From the NCBI RefSeq assembly GCF_013618865.1, contig NZ_JABSOE010000039.1, forward strand, positions 1 to 41,134: a stretch of DNA of 41,134 bases, given 5' to 3'. The position numbers and the translations under genes were made by a program. This document shows positions 14,934 through 23,567 of the stretch, in pieces; position 1 is the first letter of the stretch; each line of letters starts with the position of its first letter. This DNA comes from Phocaeicola faecicola. GTDB lineage: Bacteria > Bacteroidota > Bacteroidia > Bacteroidales > Bacteroidaceae. The notes below the pieces were generated by a model that saw only the letters and a program-made list of their open reading frames with translations, had not been told where the DNA came from and made no database searches.

Positions 14934-15635
14934 ATGATAGAGACAAACGAACTTACAAGGACCTTAAAGAGCTTGCTTATTCCCAAGGCGGCACTGATTG
15001 CCTACGCCTCGGAAAATGAGAGGAATTTCTTTCTGGAGGTACGGGATATAGACGAACGGGGGAATATGACGGAAGGAAGACCGGTGACCCTGGAATTCAT
15101 GAACGAACTGGTGAAGGGGTATTCGGAAAGGCACGGCAGCACGCCCTACGGAAAAATACCGTCCAACCTGATGTATTGTGATTCACGCAAGGGAAGCGAA
15201 CGCTATGTATGGTACAATCCTCCGGGTAAAAGGATGATGTTCTTCGGTCCGGAGCTTAAAATCGACAATGCGGAATACAACCTGCCTGGAGTGATTTACG
15301 AGGCGGGGGAACACGGGATGAATATATATGCCTACAAGGGCGATACACCCGACAAGGATACGCCACTATATGCCGCACCGTTCTTCAACGTGACCGGATC
15401 CGGCGTCTGCCTGGGTTCTGCCAATTTGGAGAAACCGAAAGATATGACCTACGAAAAGCTGCTGCAATACTGGGAAAAGAAATTCTGGCTGACGGAGTTC
15501 TCCCACTTGGGAGGCAACGGAAACCCGACCCGATCAAACCTTGTATTGGTGACGAAAGCAGCCAGGAACAGACCTTTCGACCTCGAAGAGTTAAAACCAT
15601 TTAACAACCTGAAACTTAAAGACATCCTGAAATGA
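14934..15635 (+). CDS. PRTRC system protein B
   Basis: A 233-aa protein matching PRTRC protein B: an N-terminal strand region with PKAALIAYASENERNFFLE, then SNLMYCDSRKGSERYVWYNP, and a C-terminal W.KKFWLTEFSHLGG segment. The start at 14934 follows the F-like stop; the ATG at 14895 would overlap that gene by 34 nt. The stop overlaps the ThiF start as ATGA at 15632-15635, pointing to translational coupling. Confidence 0.82.
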   Translation: MIETNELTRTLKSLLIPKAALIAYASENERNFFLEVRDIDERGNMTEGRPVTLEFMNELVKGYSERHGSTPYGKIPSNLMYCDSRKGSERYVWYNPPGKRMMFFGPELKIDNAEYNLPGVIYEAGEHGMNIYAYKGDTPDKDTPLYAAPFFNVTGSGVCLGSANLEKPKDMTYEKLLQYWEKKFWLTEFSHLGGNGNPTRSNLVLVTKAARNRPFDLEELKPFNNLKLKDILK

Positions 15636-16420
15636 AAAGAGTACACTATATTGACAACTATCTGGTAAACCCGCAGCATCCGGTAACGGTAAATCTGATT
15701 GGAGCGGGAGGAACAGGCTCGCAGGTACTAACCTGTCTGGCCCGGCTTGATACTGCATTGAGGGGACTCGGACACCCGGGACTGTTCGTGACCCAGTATG
15801 ACCCCGACATCGTGACGGAAGCCAACATCGGCCGTCAGCTTTTCGGTCCGTCTGATCTGGGACAGAACAAGGCGCAATGCCTTGTCTCCCGGATAAACAA
15901 TTTCTTCGGCAACGACTGGAAGGCGCAGCCGGACATCTATCCGACCGTATTGAAGGATGCCCGACGGGATAATCTGGCCAATATCACAATCACTTGTACG
16001 GACAACATCAAATCCCGGATAGACCTGTGGAACCTGTTGAAGGCTTTGCCACAACCGACATATTGCACTTACGAAACCCCTTTGTATTGGATGGATTTCG
16101 GAAACACGCAGACCACGGGACAGGTCGTTATGGGTACGGTGCCGAAAAAAATAAAACAGCCGGCATCCAAACTGTATGAAACTGTCAGTTCCCTGAAGGT
16201 AATCACCCGTTTCGTGCGATACTCTCGGGTAAAGGAAGAAGAGTCCGGTCCAAGCTGCTCGCTGGCGGAAGCATTGGACAGGCAGGACCTGTTCATCAAT
16301 TCCACGCTGGCACAACTCGGCTGCAATATCCTGTGGAAGATGTTCCGCAACGGGATAATCGAGCATCACGGGCTGTACCTGAATCTGGAAACGATGAAAG
16401 TGAATCCGATTGGAATATAA
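15632..16420 (+). CDS. PRTRC system ThiF family protein
   Basis: A 262-aa E1-like (ThiF/MoeB fold) protein. The nucleotide-binding loop VNLIGAGGTGSQVL is at residues about 18-31, followed by DPDIVTEANIGRQLF and TCTDNIKSR, both normal for the family. The adenylation fold is clear, but the substrate of the PRTRC member is unknown; a ubiquitin-like partner has not been identified here. It is the last PRTRC gene in this window. PRTRC ParB and the actin-like D protein are not present. Confidence 0.88.
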   Translation: MKRVHYIDNYLVNPQHPVTVNLIGAGGTGSQVLTCLARLDTALRGLGHPGLFVTQYDPDIVTEANIGRQLFGPSDLGQNKAQCLVSRINNFFGNDWKAQPDIYPTVLKDARRDNLANITITCTDNIKSRIDLWNLLKALPQPTYCTYETPLYWMDFGNTQTTGQVVMGTVPKKIKQPASKLYETVSSLKVITRFVRYSRVKEEESGPSCSLAEALDRQDLFINSTLAQLGCNILWKMFRNGIIEHHGLYLNLETMKVNPIGI

Positions 16421-16488
16421 CTGGAAACTATGAACAGATTTTCGGAAAATAAAACAGAAAGCGTAAGGATACAAATAAAAATAATCTC

Positions 16489-16547
16489 TAACTTTGAAAA
16501 ATTACAGTACCCAAATAGCTGCTATATCGAAAAACAGACTATCTTTG
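16489..16547 (+). promoter_or_regulatory. Two TAnnTTTG -7 boxes upstream of the structured region
   Basis: TAACTTTG (16489-16496) and TATCTTTG (16540-16547) both match the Bacteroides -7 consensus. They lie downstream of the ThiF gene and upstream of the nested hairpins from 16583 on, with no coding start nearby. They could drive a noncoding transcript or a long leader for the gene at 17300. Clear -33 boxes are not visible. Confidence 0.45.
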
Positions 16548-16598
16548 TAAAGTCGTGCAAACGACAGACATATATAGTTGATGTGTTTCGCTAACACC

Positions 16599-16890
16599 TT
16601 GTATTAGAAATCTGGTAAATTTCAAAATGGAAGCAGGGCTGAGCAGTAACACTTGTCACATGTATCCGTATGCGAATGACATGCGATATAGGTGTGGGGT
16701 ACTGTTTTCATTTATTTGCTTCCGGGTTTTACCAGAACCTCTAATACAAATAAGTAAACCGGCTCCACACTTTCTTGTCAGATAGTGTGGCATTCAAGTC
16801 CGATGGCGAAAATCGGAACAGTCCGAATGTCAATTTTCAATAAGGGAATCCATGTGTGTTGGATAATTGACGGATATGAACAGAAATCCG
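16599..16890 (+). ncRNA. Candidate structured RNA: 150-nt rod plus four hairpins
   Basis: The rod: TTGTATTAGA 16599-16608 with TCTAATACAA 16740-16749; TCTGGTAAA 16611-16619 with TTTACCAGA 16728-16736; GGAAGCA 16629-16635 with TGCTTCC 16717-16723; CAGTA 16644-16648 with TACTG 16700-16704; ACAC 16649-16652 with GTGT 16692-16695; TGTCA 16654-16658 with TGACA 16677-16681. Then hairpins CCACACT/AGTGTGG (16765-16790), TCCGAT/ATCGGA (16799-16817), GTCAATT/AATTGAC (16829-16871, with ATCC/GGAT inside) and CGGAT/ATCCG (16871-16890). A second TCCGA at 16822 could compete for the ATCGGA strand. A small hairpin GTGTT/AACAC (16583-16597) precedes it. No coding frame explains the region. I do not recognise an Rfam family. 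Confidence 0.45.
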
Positions 16891-17299
16891 TAAAATTTAT
16901 CAGCATTCATAACTCTCATATGTAGAATATAGCTATTTTTATGCAGAAAAAACGGATAAGATTATGAAAAACGTAATTGCTATAATAAAAAACGCTTGGG
17001 GTGAGAGTCCGCCACCGAAAGTCAAAACCGGATTTATCCCCAATCTCTGTGATTGGGAGAAGAAAAATTATCTGACGAATCCCGGCTCTTACTACCGGCA
17101 AAAGGCATCGGTCGGATATATAGCCATGAAAGGATGGCTTTTCACTATTTTGCGTTTGCCGAACTGTACCTGTGCTAACCAAGTGTTTTCCTACTTCCCT
17201 TTTCCATTCTCTATCCTGAATAATCAGATTCTCGCAATATATAAATTCTACAATCACCTTTGGAATGATATCAAGGTGTCTTATCCTGTAAAATCTGCT
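16891..17299 (+). other. Noncoding stretch with further hairpins
   Basis: The frame of the next gene is open from 16964, but the extra 112 residues have no signal peptide at their start and the real one begins at 17300, so I treat this stretch as noncoding. It holds two clear hairpins: CCCAATC/GATTGGG (17039-17057) and AGCCAT/ATGGCT followed by TTTTC (17122-17143), the latter terminator-like. A CACCTTTG box (one base off TAnnTTTG) lies near 17255 and could be the promoter of the gene at 17300. Confidence 0.4.
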
Positions 17300-18973
17300 A
17301 TGAGAAAAACAGCATTCATAGCATTGTTCTCAGGCATGGTATTGTCAGCCGGAGCTCAGAATACGAACCGGATAACCGAAGAGGAGCCTGATATAAAGGT
17401 GACAAATGATACGGTATGGAATATGGCGACTGAAAAGAAAGCGGCACCCAAGGTACAATTCCCACAACCGGGAGACAAAATTGATGTACTGGATCCTATC
17501 GTGTACAGTTTATGCTATACCACCGCCTATGATAGGCTCGCCCGAAAATCCGTCAAGGTGAAAACTTACAGGAAAGAGTACGCCCCGTATATCCACGCCG
17601 GCTATGACTTTGGCGTAAAGCATTGGAAAGAAATCGTTCTACAAGACTATTCCTCGCTCCGGAAACAATTGCGGGGCATTGCAGAGAGTACCGGAATGGA
17701 AAGGATCTGCTTCCGCAACGGAGCCCTTATGGGAGCATACTCAACAAATCCCTATCCGGAACTGGATTATATCGATGCCGCAATTTCCAATGTGCTGAAA
17801 CAGGTAAGGAAGCATATCGCTTCTGAAAATGAGATATCCCGGCACTATTACACCTTATCTGATAAATGGTTTTCTTTTTTCAATGGAGAGAAAGAACGCT
17901 ATTACGACATCGCAAATCACAACAGACCTTATTTCCTGTGTCAAGAGCATGCCGATGATGCCCTTATTCTTCCAGAGTGGATAGATACCGCCACAGCAAG
18001 CAATGACATCACCCAATCGGAAGCCCTGGCTTCGGCAATTGCAAAATTTGATTCTCCTGCAGCCCCGGACGGCATCCACAAACTGAAAGACAACATGAAG
18101 CTTACACCCGACGAACGGAATGCCTTGCTGGCACCTAATGATATGATTTCGTATGCAGTGGGAGTAGCACAGGCTGGCTGGATTATGGAATATAAGTGGT
18201 TTATAGGAGAAACTCACAGAGAGGAGTTTGATGCAATGCTACTTTCCCGGGGTAACAGTCCTGCCATCATGGCCGCTTTTGGAGACGGACTGAGGAGTGC
18301 CATGGATATAACGGAACGTTTTAAAAATGCGATTCTGTGTCAGGACTGCGACTCGATATGTCTTATGAACAAAGTCATCAAAGCAGAATTGAACAAAGCA
18401 TACAGACAAAATGTAGTTTATGGTTATGTCTTTATGAACGGAATGGATGCCGTTGAAATATACAGGGCCGGTGCCGAGTGGGATATTCCTGAAAAACAAT
18501 CAGCCAGCGGATTGCGGCTTGATAAGGACCGGGTGCTTGAAGGTTTCAGGGATTATCTGGAGGGACATTTGAAAATGGGTGTCGAATATGCCCGGACACT
18601 GACCAAGGGGCGCAATGCCATTGACTGGCATTTATATGAAAAAGATACGGAGACAATAGACTTGTCCGAAAACGGATTCCAGCCTGCCATTCCGCTTAAT
18701 TTAGAAACTGGCTCTCAAAGTGAATTAAGTGCAGAACTGTCGCAGATGCTTACACTCCCACAAGAAGTTGCCGGGCAGAACATTACGGGCAAGGTAATGG
18801 CTACGGTGGTAATTGAGGCCGATGGTGCTGTCAGCAAAGTGGAAATTACAAGCTCGCCGCATCCGGCTTTGAGCGAAACTGTAACGGATTGCATCTACCG
18901 CATGCGGTTCATGCCGGCAAAATATGACGGAGAATGCGTCGCATCCGTTGCCATTATTCCTGTATTATTCTAA
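17300..18973 (+). CDS. Secreted protein with TonB-like C-terminal domain (557 aa)
   Basis: M1 starts a clear signal peptide (MRKTAFIALFSGMVLSAGAQ). The central part has no family I recognise. Residues about 473-557 form a TonB C-terminal-type domain: GKVMATVVIEADGAVSKVEI, then SPHPALSETVTDCIYRMRFMPA in two blocks, ending with a valine-rich strand. Real TonB has an N-terminal membrane anchor and a proline-rich periplasmic arm; here both are absent, so energy transduction is unlikely and a periplasmic or surface binding role is more plausible. The next gene, 25 nt downstream, has the same architecture. It begins the cargo block. Confidence 0.7.
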   Translation: MRKTAFIALFSGMVLSAGAQNTNRITEEEPDIKVTNDTVWNMATEKKAAPKVQFPQPGDKIDVLDPIVYSLCYTTAYDRLARKSVKVKTYRKEYAPYIHAGYDFGVKHWKEIVLQDYSSLRKQLRGIAESTGMERICFRNGALMGAYSTNPYPELDYIDAAISNVLKQVRKHIASENEISRHYYTLSDKWFSFFNGEKERYYDIANHNRPYFLCQEHADDALILPEWIDTATASNDITQSEALASAIAKFDSPAAPDGIHKLKDNMKLTPDERNALLAPNDMISYAVGVAQAGWIMEYKWFIGETHREEFDAMLLSRGNSPAIMAAFGDGLRSAMDITERFKNAILCQDCDSICLMNKVIKAELNKAYRQNVVYGYVFMNGMDAVEIYRAGAEWDIPEKQSASGLRLDKDRVLEGFRDYLEGHLKMGVEYARTLTKGRNAIDWHLYEKDTETIDLSENGFQPAIPLNLETGSQSELSAELSQMLTLPQEVAGQNITGKVMATVVIEADGAVSKVEITSSPHPALSETVTDCIYRMRFMPAKYDGECVASVAIIPVLF

Positions 18974-18998
18974 TGAAAACACAATATCACCATTCACC

Positions 18999-20576
18999 AT
19001 GAGAAGAATATTATCAACCGTACTGCTTGCATGTCTCGTACTGGGAGCATGGGCACAAAACAAGACGAAAATGACAGAAGAAGAGAAAAAAAAGACCATG
19101 GAAGGACTTGAAGCGCTCTATCAGTTAGAGACAGGAGCGGCATTCGGCGAACTTGGTTCATTGTCAGGAAACAAAGAGTTCAAACTGTATAGACTCCCTT
19201 GGGAGGAATGGGCGGGCAAATTCAAATACGCAACAGGAGGTCTGCTAGTATTATTAAGGTGCTTTAACAAGGCATTCATAGAGCCTAACAAGGATTCTTC
19301 TATCTTCTGTAACCTAATGCTAAGAGGCAAATTTGAAGATTTATCTTCAAATTTCGACATTCGGAAAGAATCCGAACTGTGGATGTTTGATCATCAGGAT
19401 GAGAACGGGAACTTCACGGGATTCCGCAAATACCTTTTCTTCGACCTGGAGACTGATTTACAGATTCATCTGACGGATAAGCAGGGTAAACCGGTCTATA
19501 TACACCCGGATGAAAATCTCTATCTGCTTGAGGGCGGATACAAAGTCCAGAACAAAGATACATTAAATATATGGTACGGGTTGCAGATACCGTTAACTGC
19601 CCCTTATCAGGAAATTGCAGGAGGACACATCTCCTTGTCTTTCTATATGCCTGAGAAATACAACCGCATCACAGTACCCATTAAGGAATTTGGAAACAAA
19701 CCTGTACAGGTGACTTGGGGCAGCATGACTTTTTCCATAGAAAAGGTTGACAGCAACGGCTTCATCATTTCCACAGACGCAGAGAAGATCGACAAACTGA
19801 GACGCATGGGTTGCCTTTATCACAGAGACGGTAACTGGTACGAGCCGTCCTCTCAAACAGCCATAACAGGAGATTTGGACAAGATTCTGAAAAATAGTAT
19901 AAGGAAAATCTCGTTTGAAGAGTGGTTGAAAAGAAAAAACATTGACCCGAACAACCTTGAAGAGACTATGGAACACTATATGGAAGATGAAGTTTCAGAG
20001 GTAAATGACGGAACAGACGCTACCGGAGTTATGGGAAAGCACTACACGGTTGCCTTGCAGGGGGATAGTCTGTTGCTCTATATGCCGGATGAAAAGAAAC
20101 GGAAAATTGCAGAGATAACTGCATTTGCCCCATCGGAAGGCAAAGCATCGCGATTATTAATCAACCACGAGCGATGTAGTGAACTTATAGAATGGTTGTG
20201 CTCAGAGAAATCACCTGACAATACAAAACAGACCGAACCGGAAGAGATGGAGGAAGTGGATTATTTCAGTCCTGATTTACAGCCAGCCAAGCCCATCAAC
20301 CCGCAGACAGGAATGCCGGACGATTGGAACATGGTCTTGGAACAATTGCTCAGGAAGCCCGAAGAGGCCGTCGAGCAAGGAATTACAGGAAGTATGACGG
20401 CGGAAATAACCATCGGAACTGACGGCGTTGCCAGCAACGTAAAAATAGACGGAGACCCCCACCCGCTATTGAAAAAAACGGTCTGCGACTGCCTCTACGG
20501 CATAAAGTATGTCCCGGCAAAATGGAATGGAAAGGCGATCCCCTTTGTCTTTACACTCCCAGTCTTTTTTAACTGA
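18999..20576 (+). CDS. Secreted protein with TonB-like C-terminal domain (525 aa)
   Basis: The start at 18999 gives the signal peptide MRRILSTVLLACLVLGAWAQ; the upstream in-frame ATG at 18924 lies inside the previous gene. Residues about 445-525 match the TonB C-terminal domain of the previous protein (ITGSMTAEITIGTDGVASNV, then DPHPLLKKTVCDCLYGIKYV). The first 400 residues differ from the neighbour. After the signal peptide comes MTEEEKKKTMEGLEALYQL, a charged helix similar in style to the start of the proteins at 23568 and 33217. As in its neighbour, no TonB membrane anchor is present. The membrane-protein gene follows after 8 nt. Confidence 0.7.
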   Translation: MRRILSTVLLACLVLGAWAQNKTKMTEEEKKKTMEGLEALYQLETGAAFGELGSLSGNKEFKLYRLPWEEWAGKFKYATGGLLVLLRCFNKAFIEPNKDSSIFCNLMLRGKFEDLSSNFDIRKESELWMFDHQDENGNFTGFRKYLFFDLETDLQIHLTDKQGKPVYIHPDENLYLLEGGYKVQNKDTLNIWYGLQIPLTAPYQEIAGGHISLSFYMPEKYNRITVPIKEFGNKPVQVTWGSMTFSIEKVDSNGFIISTDAEKIDKLRRMGCLYHRDGNWYEPSSQTAITGDLDKILKNSIRKISFEEWLKRKNIDPNNLEETMEHYMEDEVSEVNDGTDATGVMGKHYTVALQGDSLLLYMPDEKKRKIAEITAFAPSEGKASRLLINHERCSELIEWLCSEKSPDNTKQTEPEEMEEVDYFSPDLQPAKPINPQTGMPDDWNMVLEQLLRKPEEAVEQGITGSMTAEITIGTDGVASNVKIDGDPHPLLKKTVCDCLYGIKYVPAKWNGKAIPFVFTLPVFFN

Positions 20577-20584
20577 CCGAGCCT

Positions 20585-21235
20585 ATGGAAGGATATATCC
20601 TGATTGTACTACAGATTCTGATAACCGGACTGATTATCTGGAGAAGGAAGCAGGACTCCAAAGAGCCGTCAGGCTGTCTGGCAGCGGGTGTTATTTTCAT
20701 GATTGTATTTGCTCTGACCACCGCACTGTTCAGTCTGGGGCATCTTATCATCAGTGAAGGACTGTTTGCCAATATCTTTGCAGAGAGCAGAGGGTCGCTC
20801 GCCGCCGCTTCACCAATGAAATGGCTGATGGCTGGATTTATCTGTCTGATAATGATACTGGTATCTGCCACCGTTTGCTCTTTGGCTGGCTATGCTGTCA
20901 CAGGCCGTCACCCCAAATTCTGCAAACTGATATGGAAAACACTGGCAATAATCCTGCTGTTTCCCGTCATGGCATTGGGAATATTGGTTGCGGCATTTGG
21001 GTTTGCCTATATTATCTGCATGAGGTTTGCCTCACCCATGTTTGACAATATCGGCTGGGGCTGGATGCTTCTGCTCTTATTTTTCAGTGTGATGTGCCTG
21101 CTTGGATTTTCCGGATTCGTCGTTTACCTGTTGGAAATGAACAGCGAAAAATTAAAAAAATACGATGAAAAGGACAGCAGACGTTCTTTCAGACCGGTCG
21201 ATATGAATAACCATGAGAAAGGAGGCACTATATGA
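20585..21235 (+). CDS. Multi-pass membrane protein with TGxHPKFCK motif (module A)
   Basis: A 216-aa protein with four hydrophobic segments (about residues 3-20, 35-57, 77-102, 118-180 containing two). Between segments 3 and 4 is AVTGRHPKFCKLIWKT, a motif shared with the protein at 25616 (TGHHPKFCKEMW). The C-terminal tail LEMNSEKLKKYDEKDSRRSF is also shared with 25616 and with the fusion at 28178. No known family recognised. Its stop overlaps the next ATG (ATGA, 21232-21235), implying coupled translation with the TPM/zinc-ribbon protein. Confidence 0.65.
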   Translation: MEGYILIVLQILITGLIIWRRKQDSKEPSGCLAAGVIFMIVFALTTALFSLGHLIISEGLFANIFAESRGSLAAASPMKWLMAGFICLIMILVSATVCSLAGYAVTGRHPKFCKLIWKTLAIILLFPVMALGILVAAFGFAYIICMRFASPMFDNIGWGWMLLLLFFSVMCLLGFSGFVVYLLEMNSEKLKKYDEKDSRRSFRPVDMNNHEKGGTI

Positions 21236-22482
21236 TACGAAAACTTATAATCTGCATAGCCGTTCTGGTGGGTTTCTGCCCGATGGCATGGGGAACGGTC
21301 GATGATGTACCTAATCCCAAGACATACGATGCGGACAATTGGGTATCCGACCCTGACCATATATTGGACAGTGAAACGAAGAATAAAATCAACGATATAT
21401 TGCAACAACTGGAGGACTCACTGACCATAGAAGTGGCAGTTGTCGCCTTGAACAGCATCGGAGAAGAGGAACCGCATAAATTTGCCGTTACGCTGTTCAA
21501 CCGGTGGGGTGTCGGCAAGGCGGAAGATGACAACGGACTGCTGATTCTGCTGACCCGGGATATACGGGATATCACCTTCAAGACCGGGTATGGTCTGGAA
21601 GGAGTATTGCCGGATGCCATTTGCAAAAGAATACAGATGGAAACCATGGTGCCACATCTTCGGGAAAATGACTGGAATACAGGAATGCTTGAAGGTGTCA
21701 AGGCGGTGGCGGCAGTTCTGTACGGAAGTGACTATCAGGCAGCACCGCCGGAAGCATGGATAAAAAAGTTCCGGCGTACCACCCCCTCCCTGGTCTTTAT
21801 CGTGTTTGCCCTGATGCTGATACTTATAAACTGGCTTGTCTGGAAATCGGCGGTACACAGGATGACGCCCAAAGACGAAGGGACGGAAGCCGCACTAACC
21901 TTGCTGGCGACCCGAAACCCCTTTACTGTACGCACCCTGCTCGGACTGTGCTGGCTGGTACCGGTGTGGCCCGCCATGCTGGGTATTGCCTGCTGGTATT
22001 TCGGCATACAGAAACAAAAGACCCTCAGGCGCAGCCGGACATGCCCGAAATGCAACCGGGAAACCCTCCGGGAGATTCCTTTGCACGAGTTGATACAGGA
22101 TACGAAACGGCTGACTGAAAGCGAACGCAAAGAAACAGAACTGAAGACGGCCTACATCCGCATCTACCGGTGCTCCGCTTGCAGCGAAGAGGTGAAAATC
22201 CGGATACCGCTTGAAAAGGACGGCTATGAATGCTGTCCCTCCTGCGGGCACATGACGCTGCACAAGGAAGAAAAATATCGGACTATAATTAAAGCCACCA
22301 CTTTATCAGAAGGACTGATGGAGGCTCGCCATCGATGTATGCATTGCGATGCCGAATACATGGTAGGCTATACAATACCGAAAATCAACACCTCTTCCAG
22401 ACGTTCGGGAGGCTCAGGCGGTGGCGGAGGCAGTTTCGGAGGAGGATCGTCCGGAGGCGGAGGTTCATCCAGCCGTTTCTAA
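21232..22482 (+). CDS. TPM-domain protein with zinc ribbons and Gly/Ser tail (module A)
   Basis: A 416-aa protein. Residues 1-22 are a signal peptide. Residues about 30-165 are a TPM domain (DADNWVSDPDHILDSETK, NRWGVGKAEDDNGLLILL, GYGLEGVLPDAICKRI), as in the YgcG/Psb32 family. A membrane segment follows at about 184-206 and another at about 228-258. Then come two zinc-ribbon-like units with four CxxC knuckles: CPKC, CSAC, CPSC and CMHC. The end is a Gly/Ser-rich tail of about 25 residues. The TPM domain should face the periplasm and the zinc ribbons the cytoplasm. Paralogues without TPM are at 26275 and 28178. Confidence 0.8.
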   Translation: MIRKLIICIAVLVGFCPMAWGTVDDVPNPKTYDADNWVSDPDHILDSETKNKINDILQQLEDSLTIEVAVVALNSIGEEEPHKFAVTLFNRWGVGKAEDDNGLLILLTRDIRDITFKTGYGLEGVLPDAICKRIQMETMVPHLRENDWNTGMLEGVKAVAAVLYGSDYQAAPPEAWIKKFRRTTPSLVFIVFALMLILINWLVWKSAVHRMTPKDEGTEAALTLLATRNPFTVRTLLGLCWLVPVWPAMLGIACWYFGIQKQKTLRRSRTCPKCNRETLREIPLHELIQDTKRLTESERKETELKTAYIRIYRCSACSEEVKIRIPLEKDGYECCPSCGHMTLHKEEKYRTIIKATTLSEGLMEARHRCMHCDAEYMVGYTIPKINTSSRRSGGSGGGGGSFGGGSSGGGGSSSRF

Positions 22483-22508
22483 TACAGTATATCAATATTA
22501 ACAAAAAC

Positions 22509-22661
22509 ATGCAAATCATGAAAACTATTTTTATCATGGGAATCTTGAGTTTCTTTTGTGGCATCAGTGCCGCACAGCCTCAATACTGGGGTGAGGAAAC
22601 ATACGATTTGGAAAATGTGGCATTCCGCATGACGGTGGCCCTCAGGTTTGAAAACCGATAA
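22509..22661 (+). pseudogene. Signal-peptide remnant, 50 aa
   Basis: A short frame encoding MQIMKTIFIMGILSFFCGIS and about 30 more residues before a stop (M1 at 22509 or 22518). The start is a normal signal peptide like those at 23568, 24714 and 33235, but almost nothing follows. It is either a very short exported peptide or the 5' remnant of a larger gene. Lies between the TPM gene and the AraC-type regulator. Confidence 0.45.
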
Positions 22662-22673
22662 ATTTTCTCTGCT

Positions 22674-23543
22674 ATGGACAAAGACTTTTCAATAAACGGT
22701 TATCTCCTTTCACGCCTGCAACCGGACGATCCCCGGGAAGCACGTCTGCGTATGCTTTGTGTGACCATATCCAAGGATATGCCGGAGGAGAGAAGAGAGC
22801 GGCAACTGCGTCCCTTTGCATCGGACATGGAATTCATGAATACGATTGCCGGATGGATGAACAGGCTTCCCGAAGCGATCACCCATGAACAGCCGGACTT
22901 TGAGAGATGGCTGGAGCTGTTCATGACTGCCGGTGAAGCAGAATCCACCCGCTATGTCATGCGTTTGCAAATATGGTACACACATTATTGCTACGTAGAA
23001 GAGTTACTGACCTTATGCCGATTGCTGCAAAAGCACCGTGAAGAGCATCTAGAAGCCATCTATCACAGAATGCACTACTACTTCCGCGAAGCGAGAATAC
23101 AATGCGGAATGCCTTCCGCCTCCGAGCCGGCAGAAGGTATTGAGGTATCATTCAAACTGCTCGATGCCTCCTACGAACACATCAATCGTAAAGTCGTTTT
23201 GCAAGCGGAAGAACTGCTCGGTATCCATACCGACCATTCTTTCATTCAGAAAGTGATGGAATGCCATACTGAAGCGAAGACAGCAGAAGAACTGGCGGAA
23301 CTATGCGGAGCAAACAGTACCGTTACCTTCCGTCGGACATTCCTGAGATTGTTTAACTGTCCTGTAGCCCAGTGGCTTCGGCAAAAACGTGCCGAGCAGG
23401 TGCTGAAACTGTTGAGGACTACACACCGTCCCTTATCGGAGATTGCCGAACAATGCGGGTTTGCGAACCAGTCTTACCTGTCTGATTTCTGCAAGCGGAA
23501 TCTCGGTGATACACCGGTTAATATCCGGAGAAACAGGAGCTGA
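22674..23543 (+). CDS. AraC-family transcriptional regulator
   Basis: A 289-aa protein with a C-terminal AraC-type DNA-binding domain (about residues 203-289): two helix-turn-helix units, TAEELAELCGANSTVTFRRTF and RPLSEIAEQCGFANQSYLSDFCK, given here in part, plus the family-typical ending NLGDTPVNIRR. The N-terminal 190 residues are helical and show no cupin-like sensor I recognise. It is the only regulator in the cargo block and lies between module A and the secreted protein at 23568, so it may control the block. It begins 12 nt after the signal-peptide remnant. Confidence 0.85.
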   Translation: MDKDFSINGYLLSRLQPDDPREARLRMLCVTISKDMPEERRERQLRPFASDMEFMNTIAGWMNRLPEAITHEQPDFERWLELFMTAGEAESTRYVMRLQIWYTHYCYVEELLTLCRLLQKHREEHLEAIYHRMHYYFREARIQCGMPSASEPAEGIEVSFKLLDASYEHINRKVVLQAEELLGIHTDHSFIQKVMECHTEAKTAEELAELCGANSTVTFRRTFLRLFNCPVAQWLRQKRAEQVLKLLRTTHRPLSEIAEQCGFANQSYLSDFCKRNLGDTPVNIRRNRS

Positions 23544-23567
23544 CCATTTATTATAAAATGAACGAAT

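Noticed and set aside
16599..16749. 6S RNA
   Set aside because: The rod shape is similar, but the position in an ICE, the lack of a recognisable central bubble sequence and the extra hairpins make this unlikely; kept only as an unnamed structured RNA candidate.
16964..17299. N-terminal extension of the first TonB-C-domain protein
   Set aside because: A clear signal peptide starts at 17300; the extra 112 residues are encoded by hairpin-rich sequence and look noncoding.
17300..20576. True TonB energy transducers
   Set aside because: No N-terminal membrane anchor or proline-rich arm; only the C-terminal domain is TonB-like.
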